Assembly: GCF_010729305.1 (NCBI RefSeq)
Contig: NZ_AP022574.1
Span: forward strand, 3,844,001 to 3,908,000
Length of the DNA stretch: 64,000 bases
Direction: 5' to 3'
Origin: Mycolicibacterium psychrotolerans
Lineage (GTDB): Bacteria > Actinomycetota > Actinomycetes > Mycobacteriales > Mycobacteriaceae
Shown: positions 30,545 through 40,194 of the stretch, in pieces
Layout of the letters: each line of letters opens with the position of its first letter
Position numbering within the stretch: position 1 is the stretch's first letter
Notes under the pieces: model-generated
What the model saw: only the letters and a program-made list of their open reading frames with translations
Told to the model about the DNA's origin: nothing
Database searches by the model: none
Program-made: the position numbers and the translations under genes

Positions 30545-31468
30545 TCACGAGTGCTCCAGCAGCCACACCAGCAGCGCCTTCTGCGCGTGCAGCCGGTTCT
30601 CGGCCTCGTCCCACACCGCGCTGCGCGGGCCGTCGATCACCTCGTCGGTGATCTCGTGTCCGCGGTGAGCCGGAAGGCAGTGCAGCACAACTGCTTCGGA
30701 GTCGGCGCGGGCCAGCAGTGCCGAGTTCAGCTGGAACGGCCGGAACGGCCGGACCCGGTCCAGACCGTCGTTCTCCTGCCCCATCGAGGTCCAGGTGTCG
30801 GTGACCAGCACGTCGGCGCCGTCGGCGGCAGCGTCCGCGTCGTCGCTGAGCGTCACCGTCGCCCCGGTCTGCTGGGCGCGCGTCTCCGCAGCGGCGACGA
30901 ACATCGGGTGCGGTTCGAACCCGCGCGGCGCGGCGATGGTGACGTGCACCCCGGCGTTGACCCCGCCCAGCATCAGCGAGTGCGCCATGTTGTTGGCGCC
31001 GTCGCCGAAGTAGCTCAGCCGCAACCCTTTCAGGCCACCCTTCCACTCGGCGAGGGTCTGCAGGTCGGCCAGCACCTGGCATGGGTGGAACTCGTCGGAG
31101 AGCGCGTTGACGATCGGGACGGAGGCGCCGCTCGCCATCGCGGTGAGCCGCTCCTGGGCGAAGGTTCGCCATACGATCGCGTCGACGTAGCGGGACAGCA
31201 CGGCGCCGGTGTCCTCGAGCGTCTCCTCCCGGCCGAGCTGGGTGCTGCGCCCGTCGACGACCACCGCGTGCCCGCCCAGCTGGGCGATGCCCATCTCGAA
31301 CGAGAACCGGGTTCTGGTGGAGTTCTTCTCGAAGATCACCGCGACGCCGCGGGGCCCCTCCAGCGGTCGCCGGGCGAAGGGGTTGCGCTTGAGTTCGGCG
31401 GCAAGCGCCAGCACCTCGGCCTGCTCCTCGGGAGTCAGGTCGTCGTCGCGCAAGAAGTGCCGCGTCAT
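30545..31468 (-). CDS. argF: Ornithine carbamoyltransferase
   Basis: 307 aa. Makes citrulline from ornithine and carbamoyl phosphate. The carbamoyl-phosphate site STRTRFSFE, the ornithine site segment ALSDEFHPCQVLAD and the loop HCLPAHRG with the conserved Cys are all present. The ATG at 31468 overlaps the argD stop as ATGA. Cytoplasmic trimer. Confidence 0.97.
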   Translation of the reverse strand: MTRHFLRDDDLTPEEQAEVLALAAELKRNPFARRPLEGPRGVAVIFEKNSTRTRFSFEMGIAQLGGHAVVVDGRSTQLGREETLEDTGAVLSRYVDAIVWRTFAQERLTAMASGASVPIVNALSDEFHPCQVLADLQTLAEWKGGLKGLRLSYFGDGANNMAHSLMLGGVNAGVHVTIAAPRGFEPHPMFVAAAETRAQQTGATVTLSDDADAAADGADVLVTDTWTSMGQENDGLDRVRPFRPFQLNSALLARADSEAVVLHCLPAHRGHEITDEVIDGPRSAVWDEAENRLHAQKALLVWLLEHS

Positions 31469-32640
31469 GACCCGGCCGCCGTGTCGAGAATGGCCGGCAA
31501 GGCGCCGACGAAGGCCTGCACCTGCTCGTCGGTGACCACCAGCGGCGGTGCCAACCGGACGATGTCCGGGGCGGCGGCGTTGACCAGGAAACCGGCGTCA
31601 CGCGCGGCGACCTCGACCGGCTTGGCGGCCTCGGCGGTGAGCACGATGCCGCGCAGCAGCCCCCGGCCGCGAACGTGGTCGACGAGGGGATGGCCCAGGG
31701 CCTCGATCCCGTGGCTGAGTGTCTTGCCCAGCACGTCGGCGCGCTCGATCAGGCCCTCGTCGGCGAGCACCCGCAGCACCGCCAGCGCCGCGGCGGTGCA
31801 CACCGGGTTGCCTCCGAAGGTGCTGCCGTGCAGACCCGGAGTGAGCAGACCGGCGGTCGCCCCGACCGCCAGACACGCCCCGATGGGCAGCCCGCCGCCG
31901 AGCCCTTTGGCCAGCGTGACGATGTCGGGGGTGATGCCGTCGTGCTGATGCGCGTAGAAGGCCCCGGTGCGGCCGACACCCGTCTGCACCTCGTCGAGGA
32001 CGAGCAGGGCGCCGTGTTGTGCGGTGATCTCCCGTGCGGCGACCAGGTAGCCGGCGGGCGGCACGACGACGCCGCCCTCCCCCATGATCGGTTCGAGGAA
32101 CACCGCGGCGGTCTGGTCGTCGACGGCGGCGCGCAACGCGTCGGTGTCGCCGTACGGCACGTGGGTGACGTGGCCGGGTAGCGGTTCGAAGGGCGCCTGT
32201 TTGGCCGGTTGGCCGGTGAGCGCCAGCGATCCCATCGTGCGGCCGTGGAAAGCATTCTGCGCGGCAACGAGTTTCGTGCGGCCGGTCAACCGGGTGATCT
32301 TGAACGCGACCTCGTTGGCCTCGGTGCCCGAGTTGCAGAAGAAGGCCCGGGCCGGCGCACCGAGATGACCGACGAGAGCTTCGGCCAGCGCCACGCCGGG
32401 CTCGGTCGCATACAGGTTGGAGGTGTGACCGAGCGTGCTCATTTGACGGTGCACGGCCTCGATCACCGCGGGATGGCCGTGCCCGAGCACGTTCACCGCG
32501 ATGCCGCCCAGCAGGTCGACATAGGACTTCCCGTCCACGTCGGTGACCACCGCGCCCTCGCCGCCGGCCAGCGCCAGTGGCGGGGTGCCGTAGTTGTTCA
32601 TCATGACGGCCGACCAGCGATCCAGCAGCGTTCCGCTCAT
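31465..32640 (-). CDS. argD: Acetylornithine aminotransferase
   Basis: 391 aa PLP enzyme of the class III aminotransferases. It converts N-acetylglutamate semialdehyde to acetylornithine and may also serve lysine synthesis. It has FCNSGTEANEVAFK, the Asp that holds PLP (LLVLDEVQTGVGRTG) and the Schiff-base lysine in TLAKGLGGGLPIG. The ATG at 32640 overlaps argB by four bases. Confidence 0.97.
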   Translation of the reverse strand: MSGTLLDRWSAVMMNNYGTPPLALAGGEGAVVTDVDGKSYVDLLGGIAVNVLGHGHPAVIEAVHRQMSTLGHTSNLYATEPGVALAEALVGHLGAPARAFFCNSGTEANEVAFKITRLTGRTKLVAAQNAFHGRTMGSLALTGQPAKQAPFEPLPGHVTHVPYGDTDALRAAVDDQTAAVFLEPIMGEGGVVVPPAGYLVAAREITAQHGALLVLDEVQTGVGRTGAFYAHQHDGITPDIVTLAKGLGGGLPIGACLAVGATAGLLTPGLHGSTFGGNPVCTAAALAVLRVLADEGLIERADVLGKTLSHGIEALGHPLVDHVRGRGLLRGIVLTAEAAKPVEVAARDAGFLVNAAAPDIVRLAPPLVVTDEQVQAFVGALPAILDTAAGS

Positions 32641-33509
32641 GAGGCCACCACCTTCGTGCCCGCGCCCTCGTCGGTGAACAGCTCGGCCAGCACGCAGTGC
32701 TCGACGCGGCCGTCGATCACGTGTGCGCTCGGCACCCCGCCGTTGATCGCCCGCAGACAGGCCTCGATCTTGGGCACCATGCCCTCCTCCAGGGTGGGAA
32801 GCAGTTGTGTCAAAGCGCCCGAGCCGATTTCGCTGACCAGGGAGCCGCGGTCGGGCCAGCGGGTGTACAGGCCTTCGACATCGGTGAGCATCAGCAGTTT
32901 CTCGGCGCCGAGCGCTTCGGCCAGCGCGGCCGCGGCGGTGTCGGCGTTGATGTTGTACACCAGTCCGTCGGCGTCGGGAGCGATCGTGGAGACCACGGGA
33001 ATGCGGCCCGCGGCGATGAGATCGCGCACGGCGTCGGTGTTGACCCGCTCGACATCGCCGACCAGTCCGATGTCGGTGGCCACCCCGTCCACCAGCACGG
33101 TGCGGCGCACGGCCGTGAACAGATGGGCGTCCTCCCCGGTGATGCCCACCGCGTAGGGGCCGTGGGCGTTGATCAGGTTCACCAGTTCGCGGCCCACCTG
33201 ACCGAACAGCACCATTCGGGCGACGTCGAGCACCTCGGGCGTCGTGACGCGGAAGCCGCCCTTGAAGTCACCGGCGATGCCGAGCTTGCGCAGCATCGCG
33301 CTGATCTGCGGTCCGCCGCCGTGCACCACGACGGGATGGATGCCGCAGTTGCGCAGAAACACCATGTCGGCCGCGAACGCCGCCTTGAGGGTGTCGTCGG
33401 TCATCGCGTTCCCGCCGTACTTGACCACGACGATCTTGCCGTGCAAGGCCTTCAGCCACGGCAGCGCGGCGGCGAGCACCTGCGCCTTCAACGGCGTCGC
33501 CACACTCAT
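32637..33509 (-). CDS. argB: Acetylglutamate kinase
   Basis: 290 aa amino-acid-kinase-family enzyme that phosphorylates N-acetylglutamate. VVKYGGNAM binds phosphate, VVHGGGPQIS the substrate, and NINADTAAAALAEALGAEKL lies in the nucleotide half. It has the N-terminal helix typical of arginine-sensitive kinases, so feedback by arginine is likely. ATG at 33509, overlapping argJ by four bases. Confidence 0.97.
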   Translation of the reverse strand: MSVATPLKAQVLAAALPWLKALHGKIVVVKYGGNAMTDDTLKAAFAADMVFLRNCGIHPVVVHGGGPQISAMLRKLGIAGDFKGGFRVTTPEVLDVARMVLFGQVGRELVNLINAHGPYAVGITGEDAHLFTAVRRTVLVDGVATDIGLVGDVERVNTDAVRDLIAAGRIPVVSTIAPDADGLVYNINADTAAAALAEALGAEKLLMLTDVEGLYTRWPDRGSLVSEIGSGALTQLLPTLEEGMVPKIEACLRAINGGVPSAHVIDGRVEHCVLAELFTDEGAGTKVVAS

Positions 33510-34720
33510 GAGCTGTACGCCGAGTTCTCTTCGACGTACGCGTGCGACAGGTCGGTGGTGCGGATCGACGCCGACGCCGAGCCGACGCCGAGGTCAACGG
33601 TGACCGCGATGTCGTCGCCGGACAGGTCCACCTCGCGCGCGCCTTGGGCGCCGACGCTGTCGACGCAGACCGGAAAGCCGTTGAAAGACACGGTGATCCG
33701 GTCGGCGTCCAGCGGCACCGGCGCCATGCCGACGGCGGCGAGCACCCGACCCCAATTGGCGTCCGAACCGAACAGCGCTGTCTTGACCAGACTGTCGCGG
33801 GCGATCACCCGGGCGGCGGTGACCGCGTCGTCTTCGCTCGCCGCACCGGTCACGGTCACGGTGATCCGCTTGGTGACACCCTCGGCGTCGGCCTGCAACT
33901 GTGCACACAGGTCATCGCACACCGCGAGCACCGCGGCGTCGAGATCGTGCTGGCTGGGCGCGATCTCGCTGGCGCCCGACGACAGCAACAGTACGGTGTC
34001 GTTGGTGGAGCAGCTGCCGTCGACGTCGAGCCGGTCGAAGGTCGTCGACGCGGCGCGGCGCAGCGCGCGCTCCAGTGCCGCCGAGTCGGCGACGGCGTCG
34101 GTGGTGATCACACACAGCATGGTGGCCAGCGACGGCGCCAGCATGCCCGCGCCCTTGGCCATTCCGCCGACCGTCCAGCGGTCCTGATGATGCAGTGCAA
34201 CCTGTTTGGGCACCGTGTCGGTGGTCATGATGGCGCGCGCCGCCTCTTCGCCGCCGGTCAGCCCGCCGGCCATCTCCCGGACGATCTCGCCGACGCCGGC
34301 GAGCACCTTGTCCATCGGGAGCCGGTCGCCGATCAGCCCGGTCGAGCACACCGCGACCTCGATCGCACCGGTCTCGGTGCCCCAGTCCGACAGGGCAGCG
34401 GCGACGGCCTCGGCGGTGGCGTGGGTGTCCTGGAATCCGAGCGGTCCGGTGCAGGCGTTGGCGCCGCCGGAGTTGAGGATGACCGCGCGCAGCCTGCCGG
34501 TGGTCAGCACCTGCTGCGACCACAGCACCGGAGCGGCTTTGACCTTGTTGCGGGTGAACGCGCCTGCCGCGGCGTGGTCGGGACCCTCGTTGAACACCAG
34601 CGCCAGATCGAGCGCACCGGACGCCTTGATCCCGGCCGGGATTCCCGTTGCGCGGAAGCCCGCGGGTGCGGTCACTCCCTGGGTCCGCAACAGCCGGATC
34701 CTGTCGGACAGCTCGGTCAC
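33506..34720 (-). CDS. argJ: Glutamate N-acetyltransferase / ornithine acetyltransferase
   Basis: 404 aa. Transfers acetyl from acetylornithine to glutamate, and often from acetyl-CoA to glutamate, closing the acetyl cycle. It is made as one chain that cuts itself before the nucleophilic Thr in GMLAPSLATMLCV, present here. The start is GTG at 34720, overlapping the argC stop (GTGA); the upstream in-frame extension belongs to argC in another frame. Confidence 0.97.
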   Translation of the reverse strand: MTELSDRIRLLRTQGVTAPAGFRATGIPAGIKASGALDLALVFNEGPDHAAAGAFTRNKVKAAPVLWSQQVLTTGRLRAVILNSGGANACTGPLGFQDTHATAEAVAAALSDWGTETGAIEVAVCSTGLIGDRLPMDKVLAGVGEIVREMAGGLTGGEEAARAIMTTDTVPKQVALHHQDRWTVGGMAKGAGMLAPSLATMLCVITTDAVADSAALERALRRAASTTFDRLDVDGSCSTNDTVLLLSSGASEIAPSQHDLDAAVLAVCDDLCAQLQADAEGVTKRITVTVTGAASEDDAVTAARVIARDSLVKTALFGSDANWGRVLAAVGMAPVPLDADRITVSFNGFPVCVDSVGAQGAREVDLSGDDIAVTVDLGVGSASASIRTTDLSHAYVEENSAYSS

Positions 34721-35751
34721 GGCGCCACTCCCACGGTCGTCAGTCCCTCGGTCTCGGTCCATCCCACCGCCAGGTTCATCGACTGCACCGCCGCGCCCGC
34801 GGTTCCCTTCACGAGGTTGTCGATCGCGGCGACGGCGACGAAAGTCTGCGCGTCCTCGTCCACGGCGATCGCCAACTGCGCGGCGTTGCTCCCGATCACG
34901 GCGCCGGTCTTCGGCAGCTGCCCCTCGGGCAGCAGGTAGACGAACGGTTCTGCGTCGTAGGCCTTTTCGTAGGCCGCGCGAAGCTCGGCCACCGACGCCT
35001 GCGTGCGCGCGGTGCAGGTGGCGAGGATCCCTCGGGAGGTCGGGATCAGCACGGGCGTGAACGACACGGTGACATCGCCTGCGGCCACCGCCGCCAGGCC
35101 CTGCGCGATCTCGGGGGTGTGGCGGTGCTTACCGCCGATGTTGTAGGCGCGGGCCGAGCCGATGACCTCGGCACCGAGCAGGTCGACCTTGGCCGCCCGG
35201 CCCGCTCCGGAGGTCCCGCTGACCGCGACCACGGTGACGGCCGGTTCGATCAGTCCGGACGCCACCGCCGGCCACAGGGCCAGCAGCGCGGCGGTCGGAT
35301 AGCAGCCCGGCACGGCGATCCGGGTGGCACCGCGGAGCCGGTCGCGGGCGCCGGGCAACTCGGGCAGGCCGTACGGCCAGCTGCCGGCGTACTCGGAGCC
35401 GTAGAACCGCTCCCACGCAGCGGCGTCGGTGAGGCGGAAATCGGCGCCGCAGTCGACGATCACGGTGTCAGGGCCGAGCTGATCGGCCAGCGCCGCGGAA
35501 TGACCGTGCGGCAGGGCGAGGAAGACGACGTCGTGGCCGTTCAGGGCGTCGAGCTCGGTGAGCGCCAGCACCCGGTCGGCCAGCGGCAGCAGGTGCGGAT
35601 GGTGGTCACCGATTGCGGTGCCCGCACTCGCGGCCGCGGTCAGCGCGCCGAGAGTCAGCCTGCCGTCGGCGTACGCGGGGTGTCCGAGCAGCAGCCGCAG
35701 GATCTCCCCTCCGGCGTAACCGCTGGCCCCGGCCACTGCGACGGATGTCAT
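34717..35751 (-). CDS. argC: N-acetyl-gamma-glutamyl-phosphate reductase
   Basis: 344 aa NADPH-dependent reductase and first gene of the arg operon. Rossmann motif VAGASGYAGGEILR at the N-terminus; the catalytic cysteine is in IAVPGCYPTAALL; SGTSGAGR and GKHRHTPEI follow. The ATG at 35751 stands 11 bases after the ARG-box-like palindrome, so repressor binding would overlap the promoter. Confidence 0.97.
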   Translation of the reverse strand: MTSVAVAGASGYAGGEILRLLLGHPAYADGRLTLGALTAAASAGTAIGDHHPHLLPLADRVLALTELDALNGHDVVFLALPHGHSAALADQLGPDTVIVDCGADFRLTDAAAWERFYGSEYAGSWPYGLPELPGARDRLRGATRIAVPGCYPTAALLALWPAVASGLIEPAVTVVAVSGTSGAGRAAKVDLLGAEVIGSARAYNIGGKHRHTPEIAQGLAAVAAGDVTVSFTPVLIPTSRGILATCTARTQASVAELRAAYEKAYDAEPFVYLLPEGQLPKTGAVIGSNAAQLAIAVDEDAQTFVAVAAIDNLVKGTAGAAVQSMNLAVGWTETEGLTTVGVAP

Positions 35752-36085
35752 CGTCCGATCTTTGCATGGTTATGCAGGAAGTCGCAAACTCATTAAAACC
35801 GGTCCGTCGCATCCGCACGCCACAGACGTGCTCGCAGGCGGCACACCCGGCCTCACGGTGGCTGATCCAGCGGCGCCCGGCGAACTTCGAGCCGCTCCGA
35901 GCTTCGGCACGGCCGTCGGATCGAGCGACGTCGCCCTCACACCGGCGAACCGCGGTGCGGCATCGACAGGTGGGGCACGAAGGAGAGGCAACCAGGGCAT
36001 TTGGTCCCTTTCACACCGAAGTGATGGCGCGCAATATCGCGAACAGCGGGGATGAAGACAACTGGCCAACAGGGATGTGATCGAT
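35752..36085. other. Intergenic region between argC and the propeller gene
   Basis: 334 bases between divergent genes. Next to argC lies the ARG box (35763-35776). The middle (about 35800-36050) is GC-rich with no gene I can support: frames are open on both strands but show no family resemblance or ribosome site. A weak purine-rich site (AGGG, 36071-36074) precedes the propeller gene. The stretch may hold a long 5' leader or the remains of an insertion. Confidence 0.6.
35763..35776. promoter_or_regulatory. ARG box (ArgR operator) upstream of argC
   Basis: TGCAT (35763-35767), four bases, ATGCA (35772-35776). In the argC direction it reads TGCATAACCATGCA, fitting the bacterial ARG-box consensus TGMATWWWWATKCA at 12 of 14 positions. 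It is the only such palindrome I found ahead of the operon, and argR lies within the operon. Confidence 0.75.
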
Positions 36086-39000
36086 ATGGCCGCAGCGCCA
36101 CAGGACTCCAAGCAAACGGCGTTGACGTGGCAGTTGGTTGAGGCGGCGCCCGGTGCGTTGTTCTACTCCGCCGCGGTTTCGGATGCGCCCACGCATCACC
36201 CCCGCCAGCAGGCCTGGCTGCCAGAGGGGTCTTCCGAGGGACTTGCCCGGGAGCATCCCGAGGAGCCGGCCCACCACCGCGCGCTGGCGTACGCCGTCGA
36301 CATCAGCCGGGCCGGGCTGTTGGCGGCCGCCTTGGGAATCGGAGCGGCGGTGGCCCGCGCACCCGGTGTGGCGTGGGCGGAGCCCACCCAGCCGGATTCC
36401 GCATCCTCCACGGAGTCGGCATCCTCGACGTCGGCAACGACCGAGACCGGAACTCCGGCATCGACCTCCCGAACCGACTCGGAGTCGGACACCGGCTCGG
36501 AGTCGGGCACCGACGGGCCCTCGACCGCGGAGAGCAGCGCCGACGAAGGACCGGCCTCGGCCGCCTTCCCCGATTCGCCGGAACTCGCCGCCGGCGCGCG
36601 TGCATCGACAAGCTCCGACGCCGCGACGGCGGTGGAAGACGGCGCCGGAGACGCGCAGACAGCTGATCCCGGTGACGCCACGGCGCCGGCCGAGGAGGAG
36701 TCCGACCAGCAGCTCGCCGCCCCGGCCGGCGAGCAGCAGGACACAGCCGCCGGCCACGCCGTCGAGGACACGACCGGAGAGACACCGGCCGGGACGGCCG
36801 CCTCCCTGCGCGAAGCCGACGAGGCTCCCGAGCCGGTGGACACGGAGCAGATCCGGCCCGTCGCACCACCGATGCGCGCGACCGACACAGCCGCTCCGAC
36901 GATGTCACAGGCCGAGGATGTCGTTGCACCGCAGGATGCCGGCCCAACCGGCGTCCCTGCGCGCCCGGATGGAGCAACGCCGGACATCGGCACAGAGCAG
37001 TTGCCCCCTACCCCGCCAGACCAGCTCGGCCCCGCCTCCACGCCGGCACCGCTTGCGCCGATGTCCATCACCGAAAGTGAACCCGTGCCGGCACACGCCA
37101 CACCGCCGGCTGACGTCGCCACAACCCTGCTGAGCACCCTCGGGCTCACCACGCTCGGGGGTACCAGCTCCCCGGTGCCGGTTGAGCCTCCCGCCACCTG
37201 GGCACTGCTGGATTGGGCCCGCCGCCAGAAGGATCAGCCCTCCGGCGAGCAGATCAGCTCCGGGGCGGCCCCGGCCTCCACCGGCCAGTTGGAGGACGTA
37301 CCCGAGCCCACCGGGAGCGCGATCAGGGGAGGGCTGATGCTGGTCAATCCCGGTGCCGTGCCGCTCGCCTACCACGTGACCGGCGGCCCCGCGCATGGCA
37401 CGGTCACGATCGAGCCCGACGGCACCTTCGTCTATACCCCTAGTGCTGCCGGCGATTCGGCGGTCACGTTGCAGGACAACTTCACCGTGACGGTCAGCGA
37501 CGCCACCGGCAACAGCACCACTGTGCCGATCACGCTGATCACCGACCCCGCCGGCACCGCATCGGCACTCAGCCTGCGAGCCAACGACCCTGGCGGCACC
37601 GACGCGCTCCATGTCTCCATCGCTCCCGGCGACATCGGCAGCGAGCAGGGTGGCCTGTTGGTACGCAACCCGTCCTACGGCACCACCGCCACCTCCACCA
37701 CGGCAACCAGCACCACTGTCTACGAGCCGGTGGCCCCAGACGCGGCCAATCCGACCACGCAATCCGAGAACACCGTGGTCGCAACCGTCGGCGTCGGTCG
37801 GACACCCACCCGCATCGCGGTCAGCCCGGACGGCACCCGGGCCTATGTCACCAACACCTCCAGCAGGTCGGTGTCGGTGATCGACACCGCCACCAACACC
37901 GTGATCGACACCGTGCGCGTCGGCCACCGGCCGACCGCGGTGAGGGTCAGTCCGGACGGCACCCGGGCCTACGTCACCAACACCTACAGCAGGTCGGTAT
38001 CGGTGATCGACACCGCCACCAACACGGTGATCGACACCGTGCGCGTCGGCCTACGGCCCACCGCGCTCGCGGTCAGTCCCGACGGCACCCGGGCCTACGT
38101 CATCAACAGCTACAGCAGATCGGTGTCGGTGATCGACACCGCGACCAACACCGTGACCGACACGGTCTGTGTCGGCAAATTCCCCACCCGGGTGGCGGTC
38201 AGTCCCGACGGCAGCCGGGCCTATGTCACCAACAGCCACAGCAGGTCGGTGTCGGTGATCGACACCGACACCGACGCCGTGATCGACACCGTGCGCGTCG
38301 GCAGATTGCCCAATCACGTGGCGGTCAGCCCCGATGGCACCCGGGCCTATGTCACCAATACCTACAGCAGATCCGTGTCGGTGATCGACACCGACACCAA
38401 CACCGTCATCGACACCGTCCGGGTCGGCTGGGCACCCACCGCGGTGACGGTCAGTCCCGACGGCACCCGCGCGTACCTCAGCAACACCTACAGCAGGTCG
38501 GTGTCGGTGATCGACACCGCCACCAACACCGTCATCGACACCGTCCGGGTCGGCTGGGCACCCACCGCGGTCGCGATCAGTCCCGACGGCACCCGCACCT
38601 ACGTCACCAACAGCTACAGCGGATCCGTCTCGGTGATCGACACCGCCACCAACACCGTCATCGACACCGTCGGGGTGGGCCGCGGCCCGGTTGCGGTGGC
38701 GGTCACGGCCGGTGGCTCCCTACCCATCGTCACCCCGCCGTCCCCGCCGGTGATCAGCGATCCGACCACCGGCGCGATGACCGGCTTCCTCGGGGTGTTC
38801 GACCCCGACGGTGACCCGCTCACCTTCACCCTGGCCCCCGGCGGCGCGCCCAATTACGGCACCGTCACGATCGACGCCACAGGCAACTACACCCACATGC
38901 CCAACGGGGCCGCACAAATCCGCGTCGGACTCGGCGTCCCCATCCAGGACAGCTTCACCGTCAACGTCACTCAGCCTTCGGCCGGCGGAAACGGCCAGGT

Positions 39001-40153
39001 TTACGTCGTCAACGCCAACAGCAACAGCGTTTCGGTCATCGGCGCCGAGCCGACGCCCGTCAGCCGAACACTGGCCGCGGCGACAGCGGCGACAGCGGCG
39101 CCGGCTGCGCTCGCGGCGGAGGACGGGTTCTCGACCCAGGTCACCATTGAAAACATCCAGATCGGCCCGGCAGAACTTGTACCTGCGACGATCCCGGGTC
39201 TCAACGATACGTTCGATGTGGCGGTCAGTGCTGGCGGCACCCGTGCCTACTTCACCAAACCCGGCGAAAGCACCGTGTGGGTGGTCAACACCGCCGACAA
39301 CACCGTGACCGTCGACCCCATCTCCGTCGGTTTGTACCCGACTGCGGTGGCGGCGAGCTCGGACGGCACCCGCGTCTACGTCACCAACTACGGCGACGAC
39401 ACTCTGTCGGTGATCAACACCGAACCCAACACTCCCGGCTACAACGAGGTGATCGGCGACCCGATCCCGGGGATCGGTGACGCCGCGGTCGCGGTCGCGA
39501 TCAGCCCCGACGGCACGCGCGCCTACGTCACCCACTACGGTGACGTCCCCTTGTCTGTCGTCGACATCGACCCCGACAGCGAGACCTACGGCACCGTCAC
39601 CACCATCGAGGGAACCACCGGCTCGTTCGGGGTGGCGGTCAGCCCCGACAACAACTGGGTCTACGTCGCGACCAACCCGGTATTGGTCATCGACACCAAC
39701 GCCGACAGCGAGACCTACAACAAAGTCGTCGACACCGTCGGCATCGGGACCGGCAACATGGGCTGGGGGGCGGCGGTCACCCCCGACAGCAACCACGTCT
39801 ATCCCGACGGCAGCCGCGTCTACGTCACCGGTTTCGACACCGTGTTGGCGATCGACACCGACCCTGCCAGCGCCACCTACAACCAAGTCGTCGGGACCAT
39901 CTTCACCCCCATGTCGGTGAGTGGGCACGGTGTGGCGTTCAGCCTCCCCGACGGCAGTCTGGCCTACGTCGCCAATTCCAACACCAACAACGTGTCGGTG
40001 ATCGACACCGACCCTGGCAGCCCCACCTACAACCAGGTCATCGCCACCGTCGACGGGGGCGGGGCTCATGTGGCCGTCACCCCCGACGGTCACCGGATCT
40101 ACGGCGCCGGAAGCCAAAGCACGGTCATCTCCGTCGTGCCGATCACGTCCTAG
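36086..40153 (+). CDS. Large secreted YVTN beta-propeller surface protein
   Basis: 1355 aa from ATG 36086 (a GTG nine bases upstream is the alternative; AGGG is better spaced from the ATG). Residues 1-75 are polar. One hydrophobic stretch (about 76-98, AGLLAAALGIGAAVARAPG, then VAWA-E-P) is an export signal of the kind seen in large mycobacterial surface proteins. Residues about 100-385 are acidic, S/T/A/E/P-rich linker. A cadherin/VCBS-like beta domain follows (about 415-485, PAHGTVTIEPDGTFVYTP). Seven near-identical 42-residue YVTN blades come next (563-856), then a second VCBS-like domain (885-962) and a second, more divergent propeller to the end. Likely adhesion or carbohydrate/protein binding; no catalytic motif. 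Confidence 0.85.
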   Translation: MAAAPQDSKQTALTWQLVEAAPGALFYSAAVSDAPTHHPRQQAWLPEGSSEGLAREHPEEPAHHRALAYAVDISRAGLLAAALGIGAAVARAPGVAWAEPTQPDSASSTESASSTSATTETGTPASTSRTDSESDTGSESGTDGPSTAESSADEGPASAAFPDSPELAAGARASTSSDAATAVEDGAGDAQTADPGDATAPAEEESDQQLAAPAGEQQDTAAGHAVEDTTGETPAGTAASLREADEAPEPVDTEQIRPVAPPMRATDTAAPTMSQAEDVVAPQDAGPTGVPARPDGATPDIGTEQLPPTPPDQLGPASTPAPLAPMSITESEPVPAHATPPADVATTLLSTLGLTTLGGTSSPVPVEPPATWALLDWARRQKDQPSGEQISSGAAPASTGQLEDVPEPTGSAIRGGLMLVNPGAVPLAYHVTGGPAHGTVTIEPDGTFVYTPSAAGDSAVTLQDNFTVTVSDATGNSTTVPITLITDPAGTASALSLRANDPGGTDALHVSIAPGDIGSEQGGLLVRNPSYGTTATSTTATSTTVYEPVAPDAANPTTQSENTVVATVGVGRTPTRIAVSPDGTRAYVTNTSSRSVSVIDTATNTVIDTVRVGHRPTAVRVSPDGTRAYVTNTYSRSVSVIDTATNTVIDTVRVGLRPTALAVSPDGTRAYVINSYSRSVSVIDTATNTVTDTVCVGKFPTRVAVSPDGSRAYVTNSHSRSVSVIDTDTDAVIDTVRVGRLPNHVAVSPDGTRAYVTNTYSRSVSVIDTDTNTVIDTVRVGWAPTAVTVSPDGTRAYLSNTYSRSVSVIDTATNTVIDTVRVGWAPTAVAISPDGTRTYVTNSYSGSVSVIDTATNTVIDTVGVGRGPVAVAVTAGGSLPIVTPPSPPVISDPTTGAMTGFLGVFDPDGDPLTFTLAPGGAPNYGTVTIDATGNYTHMPNGAAQIRVGLGVPIQDSFTVNVTQPSAGGNGQVYVVNANSNSVSVIGAEPTPVSRTLAAATAATAAPAALAAEDGFSTQVTIENIQIGPAELVPATIPGLNDTFDVAVSAGGTRAYFTKPGESTVWVVNTADNTVTVDPISVGLYPTAVAASSDGTRVYVTNYGDDTLSVINTEPNTPGYNEVIGDPIPGIGDAAVAVAISPDGTRAYVTHYGDVPLSVVDIDPDSETYGTVTTIEGTTGSFGVAVSPDNNWVYVATNPVLVIDTNADSETYNKVVDTVGIGTGNMGWGAAVTPDSNHVYPDGSRVYVTGFDTVLAIDTDPASATYNQVVGTIFTPMSVSGHGVAFSLPDGSLAYVANSNTNNVSVIDTDPGSPTYNQVIATVDGGGAHVAVTPDGHRIYGAGSQSTVISVVPITS
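37772..38653 (+). repeat. Seven tandem 126-bp repeats (YVTN propeller blades)
   Basis: Units begin at 37772, 37898, 38024, 38150, 38276, 38402 and 38528; each is exactly 126 bp (42 codons). Each encodes SPDGTRAYVTN, then SRSVSVIDTATN, then TVIDTVRVG with few changes. DNA identity between units is very high, particularly units 5-7, suggesting recent duplication. An eighth, partial unit follows to about 38710. Seven blades make one closed propeller. Confidence 0.93.
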
Positions 40154-40194
40154 CGTCGCGAGACGCTGATGGGACGAGCCGCGGTGTCGTCAGG

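Noticed and set aside
35762..36055. 97-codon plus-strand frame between argC and the propeller gene
   Set aside because: Starts inside the ARG box, has no Shine-Dalgarno site and no recognisable domain; the other frames there are equally open.
37772..38653. Regular 126-bp repeats considered as a CRISPR array
   Set aside because: The repeats are adjacent without unique spacers, keep one coding frame and encode propeller blades; no cas genes nearby.
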